DNA from: Ariolimax columbianus | Lineage: Eukaryota; Mollusca; Gastropoda; Stylommatophora; Arionidae | DNA length: 64,000 bases | Assembly (NCBI GenBank): GCA_036924085.1 | Contig: JAVGWX010000005.1 | Location: 80,616,666-80,680,665, forward strand | Direction of reading: 5' to 3' | Shown here: piece by piece, positions 1-9,351 of the stretch | Layout: every line of letters starts with the position of its first letter | How positions within the stretch are numbered: the stretch's first letter is position 1 | Program-made: the position numbers and the translations under genes | Notes under the pieces: model-generated | Database searches by the model: none | The model's input: the letters and a program-made list of their open reading frames with translations, nothing else | Told to the model about the DNA's origin: nothing

Positions 1-856
1 CCCCTAGAATATTATTGACTTATTTAAAATGTTAAAAATACAGACATGAAAATTTTATGATTTTTTCTAAACATTTACAAAGGTATAGAGAAATTAGGAT
101 GACCTCATGACCCAATTTGCTTGGATGAATGCTAAATGAGCTTAATGGGTTATGTACAAGCTGCACAGAAGAGTTGGATGGGTTTCGGACGGAAAGGAGA
201 CGGGCCAACATTTGGGCGGTTTGAGGGGAGAAAGATCGTAGAGTTATAGGTCTGACTTAGTTATTTGTTATTGAGCACGAATTGCATAATAAAATTCAGA
301 TCAAAATTATTTATATAAAGTTTATTAGACACATAAATTGTGACCCCATGGAAAGCATAAGAAGTGTCACATTGATCTGAACTCGAAGTGAAACTCCAAA
401 CTACTCCGCCTAGTGGTTGCGAATGGGCAACGCACTAGGCACTGCGTACGTAGGCTTGGGGACCAAGTATTCATCTGTATAATTGAACAACTCTGGACGA
501 GCACTCACTTGTCCTGTCAGCCAGAAATAACTGACAAAAGATGGCGGTCACAAACCACCCCGGTGGATGTGGAAGTCAAGTGAAACCACTACATTAAATT
601 TCCAGGAAAAGTCTATGGTATGTCACAACCTACAAAACACCCTACTGGCAACGATGGGACCTAGGATGATCCAGGTGTCGTGCCTAGCAAGAGCGAGGAA
701 AAGTTCTATTGGGTCATCATTTAGTGAAAAGCCTTGTTAAAGACTTAACTAGATAGAACATTCATACAATGATGTAGACAGAAAAGTTAGAGAGCATCAA
801 AATGGAAATGAGGAGGCTGATACTGATCATAATATGCTTATTATGAAATAACTAAG
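1..856. other. No gene recognised
   Basis: About 850 bases without a reading frame I can assign. The first 350 bases are AT-rich. 380-720 is more balanced in composition and may be the untranslated part of a transposable element, but I found no second copy of it in the window and assign no family. Confidence 0.4.
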
Positions 857-1449
857 ATGAAAGAAACCGGGGAAATCACAAAAAATAGCAAAATGAAATT
901 TAAGTGCTTTAAACAAGATGGAAAAAAAAGAGTTAAACTTCCAAAAACTCAGATTAAGAAAAAAAGAAATGGAAAGAAAAGAAAAGAGCAAGGTTCTGAC
1001 CCTTGGAGCAAAGTCAAGCCTGCTTTGGATACAGTCAATACTTTGTCTAAAATTTTTTACACTCCGTCTAAAAATATTTCAATGGATGAATTGATGATTG
1101 GCATGAAAAACAGGGTTGCATACATCCAGTACACGCCAAACAAACGGCATGCAAAGTTTGGCATCAAGAAGTATGAAGTGTGGATTCAAATAGCTATATA
1201 ATGCATATCCAGTTATATGCTGGAAAATATTTTGATGTGTGCCATGAGAAGGGATAAGCCTTTGCTGTAGTTAAACAGCTGATGGAGGTGCCAAGGTTCT
1301 TAAACAAAGAATATCATTTGTTTACTAACAACTTCTACACTAAACGAGCATTGACTGAATTTCTCTTAGCGAAGAAAACAGTACTGACGAGGACAGTTCA
1401 GGCAAACTCAAGAAGCCTGCTCGAAGAAAAGTCCTCAAAACTCGCCTAA
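857..1449 (+). pseudogene. piggyBac-type transposase fragment, broken
   Basis: The first frame (857-1201) ends in a piggyBac DDE-core stretch: SMDELMIGMKNR followed by YTPNKRHAKFGIKKYEVW, which matches the family pattern of an Asp-Glu pair, a glycine-arginine, then a Tyr-Met-Pro-Asn-Lys run and a GxKxW motif. The match continues in a shifted frame from 1201: VVKQLMEVPRFLNKEYHLFT then NNFYTKRALTEFLL, where the family normally has an Asp-Asn-Phe-Tyr motif. The catalytic Asp there reads Asn. One frameshift near 1199 and an in-frame TGA at 1255 break the gene, and the N-terminal half is missing. PiggyBac transposases cut and paste at TTAA sites. I see no terminal repeats nearby, so this is a dead internal fragment. 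Confidence 0.75.
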
Positions 1450-1469
1450 AGGCTAAGAAAAAACAACTG

Positions 1470-1520
1470 AAAATTGTCCACACAAAAAACGATAACTTAA
1501 TTTTCTGACCAAGAACTGCT
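1470..1520 (-). repeat. Short second copy of the 2727-3224 transposase
   Basis: About 45 bases on the minus strand repeat the stretch at 2700-2750, with the shared core TGGTCAGAAAATTA followed by a T-rich run and TGTGTGGACA. It corresponds to the segment just after the DDE_3 YLDET motif. It is too short to be more than a relic. Confidence 0.35.
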
Positions 1521-1557
1521 TGTCTGGAAAAATCTAGAAGATATGCACACCATCATA

Positions 1558-1911
1558 TTAGCTTGATGCTGGAATTTTTAATTGTTCCACTAAAGGATTA
1601 TGACCTGAATTAATATCTGCTCCTGGGTATGTTTTTACTTTTCTGACAGTTTCTAAATCTGTCTCTGATCTTAATAAAGTCAATCTGATTTCTTTTTTTA
1701 TCAGCTGGACTTTTCCAAGTGCATAGCTTCCTCTTGTGTTGGTGAAAGAAAGTCTTGCATGCAATAAGGTGATTATCCTCACAGAATTGTATAAGCCTTT
1801 ATCCTCTTTCATTTCTTTTTCCAACACCAAATCCTCCCACTATGTATGCCTTTCCAAATTTTAGCGTTCATATCACCCATCACTATTAATACATACATTT
1901 CTAAATACTTG
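1558..1911 (-). pseudogene. LINE endonuclease (APE-type) C-terminal fragment
   Basis: Read on the minus strand, an exonuclease-endonuclease-phosphatase fold fragment is visible. VMGDMNAKIW (around 1870-1895) is the GDMNAKIG motif. It is followed, after a small frame change, by KGLYNSVRIITLLHARLSFT and NTRGSYALGKVQLIKKEIRL, and it ends with YPGADINSGHNPLV, the GADI-S-DH-LLV motif with His present but Asp replaced by Gly. This domain nicks target DNA in non-LTR retrotransposons of the RTE type. No reverse transcriptase follows. It is an orphan fragment with at least one frameshift. Confidence 0.7.
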
Positions 1912-2439
1912 TTTTAGTACTTTTTATAGATCTTCGTAATATTCATTGGTGTCCTCCTCGCAGTAATCTTGTGTGGGAGTGTAATTTTGCATTTATTTTT
2001 AACAGTATCACCCTATGGTTGTATGTACAGTATCCTTTAATTCCCTTTTTTAACTATTTCTTTATTAGGAAACCAGCGCCATGTTGGTAATGTTCTCCCC
2101 CTGAATATATAAATATATAAAGATGCTAGAGGGCAAGATTCAGAGAAAAAGAGGAAGCGTGGCAACCAAGACTCACCTTTACATCTCAGGTATGTAGAGA
2201 CAAAGTACAAACCTTTGCTGAAGTGAAGAGAGCTGCAGAGGAAAGAGTCAAGTCGAGAGACATACTTAGACAACCTTACAACCAGCCTTAGGATTGGCCA
2301 ACTAGATGAAAGAGATCAAATGTGACCTTTACATTTTTTCAACATCACAGTACCAAAAAAGGGACATGTTCAAGATATGCACTCAGATGCTTCCAGAAGC
2401 CAATTCCGAATTAGTAAATGCATCAATATGTATGTATGT
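1912..2439. other. No gene recognised
   Basis: Short open frames exist on both strands (for example 2037-2273 minus), but none resembles a known protein and their composition is unremarkable. It includes a TATATAAATATATAAA tract near 2105. Confidence 0.35.
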
Positions 2440-2512
2440 ATTAGTCGACATGTACGTCTATTGGGGCATATACCCCTGTGCAGGTCTCAGCTCTGATGTG
2501 AGCTGGATGTAG
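2440..2512 (+). repeat. Interspersed repeat, copy 1 of 2
   Basis: This 70-base stretch is repeated in opposite orientation at 25799-25880. Shared blocks are TTAGTCGAC, TGTAC-TCTAT-GGGGCATA, CCCCT-TGCAGGTC and GAGCTGGATGTAG-type ends. The two copies differ by scattered substitutions. Its function is unknown; it is probably a piece of a dispersed element. Confidence 0.6.
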
Positions 2513-2726
2513 CCGGGGGAGAATTTCTTGCTTAGCAGGCTAGGCTCGACCAGCTTATTACTCCGCTGCATTGGAACAAGTGTCACGGAGTGTGGTTAAC
2601 CAATGTGCGAGACCATCTTAACAAATTCAAACACCAGAGCAAAGCAGACCTGCCATCAGTTAGACGGTATATATGCTGCTTTAACAAACTACCTAAACAT
2701 TGACTGTCCACACACAAAAAAGGTTA

Positions 2727-3224
2727 ATATAATTTTCTGACCATTGTCTCATCAAGATACACTATGTCGTAATTTGCAGCATGTATTTCTCTTAACTCTC
2801 TTAAATACTAGCTTCTTGAAACGAGGTGAGTTTCTCACTTATCACATTTTTACCTCCTGCATACTTTTGAAATGTAAAACCAGCTCCACATACAGTTTTC
2901 CACAATGAACATTTAGAGATGTAAATTTCATTGTTTCTTCTCAGGGAATCTTTCAGCTTGCGTAGTGTCAAGGCTTCTTTTGATACAAACATTGTACGAA
3001 TCTCTTTGACGAAACTAATTTTCTTTTCCTTCCAAACACATTTGTACTTCTTGAAACAAGGACTATCTTGCATTTTAACAGACTGAAAAGATACTTTTGG
3101 AAATATCCAGGGCACTCATTTTCCTAGAGTTTGATGGGTTATGAAAAAGACTGCCTATTTTAACCTCCTTTGAGAAATATGTATAGAGTTCTTCTTCTTC
3201 TTCTTTGCATTCGGTTTCGTATGC
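2727..3224 (-). pseudogene. DDE_3 (IS630/Tc1-like) transposase fragment
   Basis: On the minus strand there is a helix-turn-helix-like lead, LYTYFSKEVKIGSLFHNP. A segment follows with the family pattern TLRKLKDSLRRNNEIYISKC, then CSLWKTVCGAGFTFQK. In another frame comes REIHAANYDIVYLDETMVRK, whose IVYLDET is the second catalytic Asp motif of DDE_3 transposases of the IS630/Tc1/mariner group. At least two frame changes and a stop (after VRKLY) break it. The C-terminal third with the last acidic residue is absent. I see no terminal inverted repeats. A 45-base echo lies at 1470-1520. Confidence 0.6.
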
Positions 3225-3620
3225 TCCTTTTATGCCAAGAGATGAGCTGCATCCATAAAGTGACACGTCAGTCGCAGGTCCTCAATGGTTCCCCACAGTT
3301 TCTCTTGTAGTATAGAGTTCAATGCAATTGTTTTCAGTGTAATAAATGTCATTTTTAGAGCAATCGCTTTAGCTTCTACAAGCACGCAGATATGTAGTAT
3401 AGCCTCTGTTATTGGCACTTACAAATGAGAATTATGTTGCGACTCTGTTCATTGAGTGCTAATTGAGGTGATAGAATTAAATAATGAACTTTTCCATATT
3501 CTATACATTGATACAGCACTTGCATTGAAATACGTCATAAATGTTATTGTGCTACTGTCAATATTCTATTACTACACAGTACATACTACCAATGATTTTA
3601 TACATAAAATATTTATTGTC
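3225..3620. other. No gene recognised
   Basis: AT-rich DNA without an assignable frame or a repeat copy elsewhere in the window. Confidence 0.35.
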
Positions 3621-3623
3621 TAA

Positions 3624-3830
3624 ACATGATCCCTGTAGTAGTGAGTGATACGCAGATGAAGCCAAGCATAGCACAGCCGCCTAGAGGACCCAGGTCCACC
3701 TTCATCAGCACGCACTATCCACGATCGGGATGTGAGGAAAGCTACTGCAACCTGCTCCTTAATGTCCTTTTCAGGGCACACAAAAGAGTAACCTACTTGT
3801 TGTGGTCATTCACAAACAACAATAGTCTAA
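3624..3830 (+). repeat. Interspersed repeat R1, copy 1 of 3
   Basis: Homologous to 11172-11490 (same strand) and 19360-19622 (opposite strand). Conserved blocks include GTGATAC-GCAGATGAAGC, TAG-ATAGCACA, GGTCCACCTTCATCAGCA, GGAAAGCT-CTGCAACC and CTTTTCAGGG. The right end degrades into an ACAAACAACAATAG run, and copy 2 ends in a clear (CAA)n run, so the plus strand carries the 3' tail. Read in the frame DPxSSExxADEAKHST, the three copies stay alignable as peptide, which hints at an old coding end of a retroposon. Family unassigned. Confidence 0.65.
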
Positions 3831-3839
3831 ACAAAATTG

Positions 3840-4860
3840 CTTAAATTCAATAATTTCATAGTGTACAACAACAAAAAATAGTTAGTCTAGAGTCTAACGA
3901 TTTTTTAACGTTAATGTCAAATTAATAACATTTTATCTGAGCTATATTTATTTACATTGGACCACAGCTTTATGGATGCACTATACTATAGTATAGTAAG
4001 GAAGTCTGTAATTAGTTAAAAGTTAAGACTAAGAGCACTCTGTTGTATTACTATATAATATACTAGTCTACTGACTTCTGTATTAGTATTCAAATTTAGG
4101 AAAATTTGATACGAATAGGAGAACTAGAAACGTGTGTACAGTAATTTATATGGCGGGCAACTTCTCAAAAGCTCAAGTCAAGCCAATATAAATATATTAT
4201 TATTATAACTTATAATATTATATATACATTATTTAAATCATTATAGCCTAAGTATTATATTAATTTAAGTGCTCTACAGCTTTGGAAGACATTTTGTGAG
4301 CCGATGCTCGATACATATAATATTAATATGGAATGAATCCAGTTTAACTTACTTTTAAGGTAAATTAAAGTAGACAGGTCAGATGGTTGCATGACACAAT
4401 AGTAATAGTAATTTGTAATAGTAGTGATTTAAGTGAATTGAATAACTCCATAAGCCAAGCATAGTCATGTGCATAGCCTTGTATTGAATTGTATTATATT
4501 ATACTTTATAGTGTAATAGTAATACTAACAATTTCAGCCCGGGGTAACATTAACAAGTTGTTAATGCAGTAATTTGAGTAATATTGTGAATTGTCTTGAT
4601 GAAGAATGAAGTGAGGTGACAGGTAAACGACATGGCATATGATATTCAGTAAAAGCAGGCAATGGTTAACTTACTATACTATAGTATTAAATAGTGGTTT
4701 AAAATTTCAAAATGTTGCAGTTTTACTACTTGGAACAACTTACTTATTTTGGGAAAGTTTATTTGCTAGCGTTCACCGCCTGTAAGAACATGGTGAACAA
4801 TGGTGGATTGGCTGTGAATTTTTGGTCGTCAGATTTCCATTTTATTTTCGTATTTTAGAA
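3840..4860. other. AT-rich spacer, no gene recognised
   Basis: Strongly AT-rich with many short TATA-like runs. It contains an 18-base perfect palindrome at 3980-3997 (core CTATACTATAGTATAG) and a related 12-base palindrome near 4676-4687. No coding sequence is seen. Confidence 0.5.
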
Positions 4861-5194
4861 CAGCGGTTCTCAGTCGAGAGCCATATGGCCCCCTGTGGCA
4901 CCATGCCATTCCAATGAGGTCCCAGATGAAATTGCGTAAATGGAGCGGGGCGGGACAGTAGCAAACTAGGGATCACTGAGGGACCATGATTTTCAGTGGA
5001 TGGATCGCCACGCGCACATTGCAACAACATAGCTCTCTACCCCGCCTCCTCCCCACTTCTGTACGTTACTTATTTGGTAGAATCAGGTTTCAGTTGTGTG
5101 ATATATTTACTGAGCCAATCACCCCAGCAAAATGATTACCAAACTTTGTCGGTAAAGGCACCCTTAGTGTACCAGCATTTGTCCATGGCAGTCC

Positions 5195-5590
5195 AAGTGT
5201 CTACAATGTCTAGAAAAGAGAAGAACTCCACGGGATTTAATACATGTTTATAAGATAATTAATGGTAAAGATAAATTAGACCATAACAAATTTTTTTTTT
5301 AAATTGTTTTTTTAGTACAGCCGCCTACAAGTACAGGGGACAGTCACAAATTAATTAAAGAAAGGTCCAGGTTAGATACAAGGAAATATTCTTTTAATCA
5401 AAGAGTGGTGAATGTTTGGAATGCATTGCCAAAGGAAATAGTAGAGGCAGGATAAATTAATACATTCAGAGAATAGATTGGATGCGCATTTGTATTTTTA
5501 GATCAAGTGAATATAAAAGAAACTGGTTGAATACAGACTCTGCAGAATCTTCAAAACCAGTATATAGATGTTAAGTTAAGTTAATTCTGA
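5195..5590 (+). mobile_element. CR1-like LINE 3' end (copy A)
   Basis: The last quarter of the CR1-like family, 5' truncated. It starts in the motif that reads CLEERRIRGDLIQVYKM in better copies, runs through the segment encoding the SRLDIRKY and RVVNAWNALP motifs, and ends in the 3' untranslated tail with ACAGACTCTGCAGA and AGTTAAGTTAA. Stops and indels throughout make it inert. It lies between the hAT left terminus and the hAT transposase stop codon. Confidence 0.85.
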
Positions 5591-6121
5591 AAAATAAGCC
5601 TATGTAACCGTTGCAGTACGCAGTTGATGCGATGGGTTAACTGAAAAAAAAAATGTATTAAACATGTATTTCAAATTACAAACAGTTTATATAAAAGTAA
5701 ATATGTACATACTTTGAACGATCATATCATTGAATAATCGTAATTAGTGGGACGGGTGGGCCTGTTGTTCACTATACGCTTTTTCAAATCGTGGAATCAA
5801 AATGGACACAGCCACCCTCATTTCCTGTTCCTCGTCGATTTTTGCCTGATACTTGATTTTTCTTACAGAGACCGCCGAAAACCCAACAATATGACGTCAC
5901 AAAAGGAAATAAGATTCGCAAAGCTTTACTATATAGCAGCGGATGTTCATCTTTTACTGATATCCAAAAGCCAATTAGTTGCATGCTGCCAATTTTTCTT
6001 TTCAGTGAACTATTGCATGACAGCGCATTAAGATTTCCTTCTTCTACAGAAATAAATTTAAAAGGAGCGTTGGCCCTGAATGGGTCTTGAATCCAGGAGA
6101 ACTTGTCGATATTATCTTCTT

Positions 6122-6508
6122 GAAAGCGTGTTTTTTCTTCTTCTTCTTCTTCTTTGTCGTTCGTTCTCAATCTCCCACTACCAAACCCTGAAAGGGCTTA
6201 AGTAGCAGAATGTAGTCTAGAGAACGGAATGCGTTGTGTCATAATTTACAGCTTGGCTGCGATATTTGCACCTTTCGGTCCAACACATCCGACTTCAGCA
6301 AGCATTTTTTGAGTACCGGGTTAGCATTCCCTCTTCAATCCCTTCTCCTTAGCCAGTCTGTTCTGCTGCAGCCTGTTATCCACTGCGTGGAGGTGTAGAA
6401 GGGTCTTGGCAGCTATGGTTTGCTGGCCCTGACGCTAGCAGTCAGCTATGGGTCGCTGACCACTGCACCTCATTTGCTGCTCAGCATCTTGATCCCGAAA
6501 GCGTGTTT
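6122..6508 (-). mobile_element. Long-form SINE inserted in the hAT transposase
   Basis: Body 6134-6496 on the minus strand, ending in a (GAA)n tail (seen as TTCTTC runs at 6134-6155). It is flanked by a 12-base target-site duplication GAAAGCGTGTTT at 6122-6133 and 6497-6508. Removing the body and one duplication rejoins the hAT reading frame ETRF|QEDNIDKF. The 5' half (about 6300-6496) has no recognised tRNA, 5S or 7SL head. The 3' half is shared with all other copies: a TGAAGTCGGATG-type core, CGAAAGGTGCAAATAT, GACACAACGCATTCCG and GGGAGATTGAGAACGAACG. Confidence 0.9.
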
Positions 6509-6734
6509 CGAACCAAGTGATAAGCTGTGATATGTGCTCTTCGAAAACAGATGTTTATGTTGCGAGAGAAATCAACTTCATTGGAGACTACAAACTGATC
6601 CAACAATGAGAAAAAATATTTGCAACCATCTTCATTAATTTTCTTTCCTTTCCCACAGCTGTAATTTTTTAAAATGAAAGATGTAACCTTCTCAACCAAT
6701 ATCAAAATGTGCATGTTGCTTCCTTGCAAGGAAC

Positions 6735-6860
6735 TTTTAAGTTGAAGTTGAAAATTGGATGCGCATAGCTTTTAGAGCAAGGTGATGTAAATGAAACTGG
6801 TTGTATACAGACTCTGCAGAGTCTTCTAAACCAGTATAAAGACTTTAAGTTAAGAAGAGA
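6735..6860 (+). mobile_element. CR1-like LINE 3' tail (copy B)
   Basis: A very short 3' fragment containing GGATGCGCATAGCTTTTAGAG, the stop region of the family, then ACAGACTCTGCAGAGTC and CTTTAAGTTAAG. It separates the two halves of the hAT transposase between LNDLNL and LQGSN. Its target-site duplication cannot be told apart from the TTAAG-type tail. Confidence 0.85.
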
Positions 6861-8195
6861 TTCAAATCATTTAACATTACAAAAATATTACACAAGTATG
6901 CTAGTTTTGCCAAAACATCTGATTCTACAAAGTGTTTTGTACGCTCATGTTTTTCCTGTGTAAGAAAAATGTACATTTTCTGTCGTAATTCAAACTTGCG
7001 GGACAATGCATTACAATGAAAGAGCCATCACAAGTGGCAATAGTATAAAAAGGTCGTGTATTCTGCTCCCATTTCTTCCCATCAATTTTTTTGAAAATCC
7101 TGGCGTTGATTGGCCGAGTTGTAATCAAGTTTACCACATTCACCAAACATTGTAATGCAAAATTTCAGTGGAAGGTTCAGATGCTTTGGTGCAAGTGCTT
7201 CTCTTTGAATGATGCAATGGGTCCACAGTGAATTCGGAGCTTTGCTTCCAATCAACACCTGCAACCCTCCATAATGACCGGAAATCCAACGACCACCATC
7301 AGTACAGACACAAGCGCATTTTGTCCACTCCGTATTATTTCCAACCCTAAATGTGTCCAGGATTTCGAATAAATCTTGAGCCTTTGTACGTGCAGTGATG
7401 ATTTTGCAAAAGTGGTCTTCCACAATGTCATTACCAACTGTACATAGCAAATCAAATGTGCATTCTTATTACTGTCAGTGGTCTCATCCAGCTGCAATCC
7501 AAATTCCTTCCCTTTTATTCTTTTCAATTAATTGATCATTGAGATCCTTTGTCGTAGCATTGTTAAACAAAGGCACATTTGACAGCAGTTTCCATGCAGA
7601 CACACCGATCATATTGTTCACCAAATCTACAGCAGCCGGTAGAAATAGTTCTTCCTGTGACGGTGTGGCATTTTTTACACTTGGCAACTCTAAGTGCAAC
7701 CTTTTATGATGCTATCAAAGTGTTGCTTGGTATTGACACCTGATGAGAAAAAGTAGCTTTTTGCTGTTTTAATTCTTTTAACTTTCTCGAAAAATATTCG
7801 CGAGGTTTTCTAACCATATTTCCATGACTGGTTTCTAAGTGACGTTTAGTTTACTTGTAGCAATGCACTCTGGTGCCAACACTTTCATTCACAGTACACA
7901 CTATGGTCACTCTTCGTCGTTTATATGTGTCAATCTAAAGTCAAAATTCAAATAACTGTCGTCGTATTTACAACATTTTCACTGCTCCATACCAACGTCA
8001 CTAGTTTGTGGTGCGTCCTCTTTATTTTCACGCTTACAACGCTTATTATTAGTGTTCAATAAAAACGTGTCCATTTTTAGTGAGACAAATAACAACACCT
8101 TTTAAAAGCTTACTTGATCACAATACAATTCAGTTGGTTCCACCTTCAATAATGAGGATCCTGGTTACAGCTATAAATATACAAATACCAAGTAC

Positions 8196-8378
8196 AGAGA
8201 AAGATCTTCTTCTTCTGTGTTCGTTCGCAATCTCCCGCTACTAAGCCCTGTACAGGTCTTCACAAGTAGCAGGGTGTAGTCCGGAGAACGGAAGGCGTTG
8301 TGTCGCTAGTTTACAGCTTGGCTGCGATATTTGCACCTTTTGGTCCGACACATCCGTCTTCGGCGAAAGAGAAAGATC
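8196..8378 (-). mobile_element. Short-form SINE with 11-bp duplication
   Basis: Body 8207-8367, minus strand, with target-site duplication AGAGAAAGATC at 8196-8206 and 8368-8378. It begins (minus strand) TCGCCGAAGACGGATGTGTC and ends in GAACGAACACAGAAGAAGAAG. Compared with the long form at 6134 it lacks about 200 bases at the 5' end. Other short copies start at the same point, so this may be a distinct subfamily rather than random truncation. Confidence 0.9.
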
Positions 8379-8379
8379 G

Positions 8380-8459
8380 ATAAATAACTACCTAGAAAAA
8401 CGCAAGGTCGAAAGGTTGCCAGAAAAATGTTGAGAAACTGTTTTAGAAGACAAACAATA
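8380..8459 (-). repeat. Terminal region and simple tail of the 8460-9350 LINE
   Basis: Minus-strand TGATGATGATGATAATGACG (seen as ATCATCATCATC at 8459-8470 and 8517-8527) lies at the end of the LINE fragment and is probably its microsatellite-like 3' tail. The remaining bases up to the SINE are not assigned. Confidence 0.4.
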
Positions 8460-9350
8460 ATCATCATCATGCTCCCTTCCTACTGACATTCTGGTCATTT
8501 CATTTATGGCGTCATTATCATCATCATCTGGTTGATCGGCCTTGAGACTGGTTGTAATGTTGTCTCGGCATGTCCCTCCATTTGACCATATCCTCTGCAG
8601 CACTCTTTATTTCAGCATTGGTCCGTACTTTAATGTCTCTCCATGCCTGAGATGTAAAGGCGAGTCGTGGTAGTTCCCTTCCCCTTTTCCTCTAAATCTT
8701 GCCCGCTGGTATCTTATGTAGAAGACTTTCATATTTTATGTTGTGCCAAATCCAAGTTTTTGTATCATTTAAAAAAATTGTCGTTCCGCCCCTACTTCAG
8801 TGAAGAAATTTGTCATTGGTTCTTCTTTCTGTCCAATTTACTCTTTCCATTCTACATTAGCATCTCATTTCAAACAATGCCAAGATTGTGTTTTATTCTT
8901 CCTTGCTAGAGTCCATGTTTCGGCGCGGTGCTGTGTAATTTGTCATATAAGTAGAAATAATTATTTTCAGCAGTTCTATCCTGGTATTCTTTGAGGGTAA
9001 CAATTACTGTTTTTCTCTCAAACTTTTTTTTACCAGTTTAATCCTTGCTTTAATTTATGTCTAATTGCGGGCGTCTTCAGTTATTGTTTGCCTTAAATAT
9101 TGAAACTTATGTGGTTGTTCGATTATTTCTCCATTGATGATTATATTTGTTTGTCTATGTCGCTTGGCAATTGCCATACTCTTTGTCTTCAATGTCTTTT
9201 TTTCATGCCAAACTTTTTGGCTGTGCTGTAAATTTTTTCAAGCAGTATTTTCAACGTTGCTGCGGATCCTTCAACTATAGCTTGGTCATAGACAAATTTG
9301 ATGGTATTAACTTTGATACCATTGACTTTGCCATACCGAATTACAACACC
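8460..9350 (-). pseudogene. LINE reverse transcriptase, C-terminal part
   Basis: On the minus strand the palm reads IKFVYDQAIVEGSAATLKIL near 9290-9230, where the family active site is Y/F-A-D-D-Q. Here one catalytic Asp is lost (VYDQ). AKKFGMK and a TKVMA-like region follow, then AETWTLARKNKTQSWHCLK (around 8900-8960), the thumb motif, and DMVKWRDMPRQHYNQS near the end. Frames switch repeatedly. The copy is truncated upstream, where CR1-like copy H begins at about 9352. It is related to the RT fragment at 10580-11110, but both contain a palm, so they are separate copies. Confidence 0.7.
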
Positions 9351-9351
9351 T

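Larger units (their letters stand above)
5745..8074 (-). pseudogene. hAT transposase (ZBED/SCAND3-like), interrupted
   Basis: The start ATG at 8074 gives MDTFLLNTNNKRCKRE, the usual opening of ZBED-type hAT transposases. A degenerate BED zinc finger (KCCKYDDSYLNF, then CVL and ATSKLNV) follows. FGLQLDETTDS (around 7500) is the LxLDEST motif, and CTDGG with WTHCIIQREALAPKHL the CTDGAP and THCxxHR motifs. KLAYLCNIFVMLNDLNL joins across an inserted CR1 tail to LQGSNMHILILVEKV. After the SINE, IDKFSWIQDPF and FWISVKDEHPLLYSKALRIL form the C-terminal dimerisation region, and the frame closes with QAHPSH, the usual hAT terminus, at 5745. Several frameshifts, a TGA before KCCKYDD and two retroposon insertions make it dead. 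Confidence 0.85.
4861..8170 (-). mobile_element. hAT DNA transposon relic (ZBED/Charlie-like)
   Basis: The left edge at 4861 reads CAGCGGTTCTCAG, a close match to the terminal inverted repeat of animal hAT-Charlie elements. The transposase frame (5745-8074) lies inside on the minus strand. I could not find the matching right terminus; it may lie just before the SINE at 8196, where the sequence is not recognisable. Three retroposons sit inside: a CR1-like tail (5195-5590), a SINE (6134-6496) and a second CR1-like tail (6735-6860). The right boundary is approximate. Pairing the 4861 terminus with this transposase is inference from distance and family. Confidence 0.6.
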
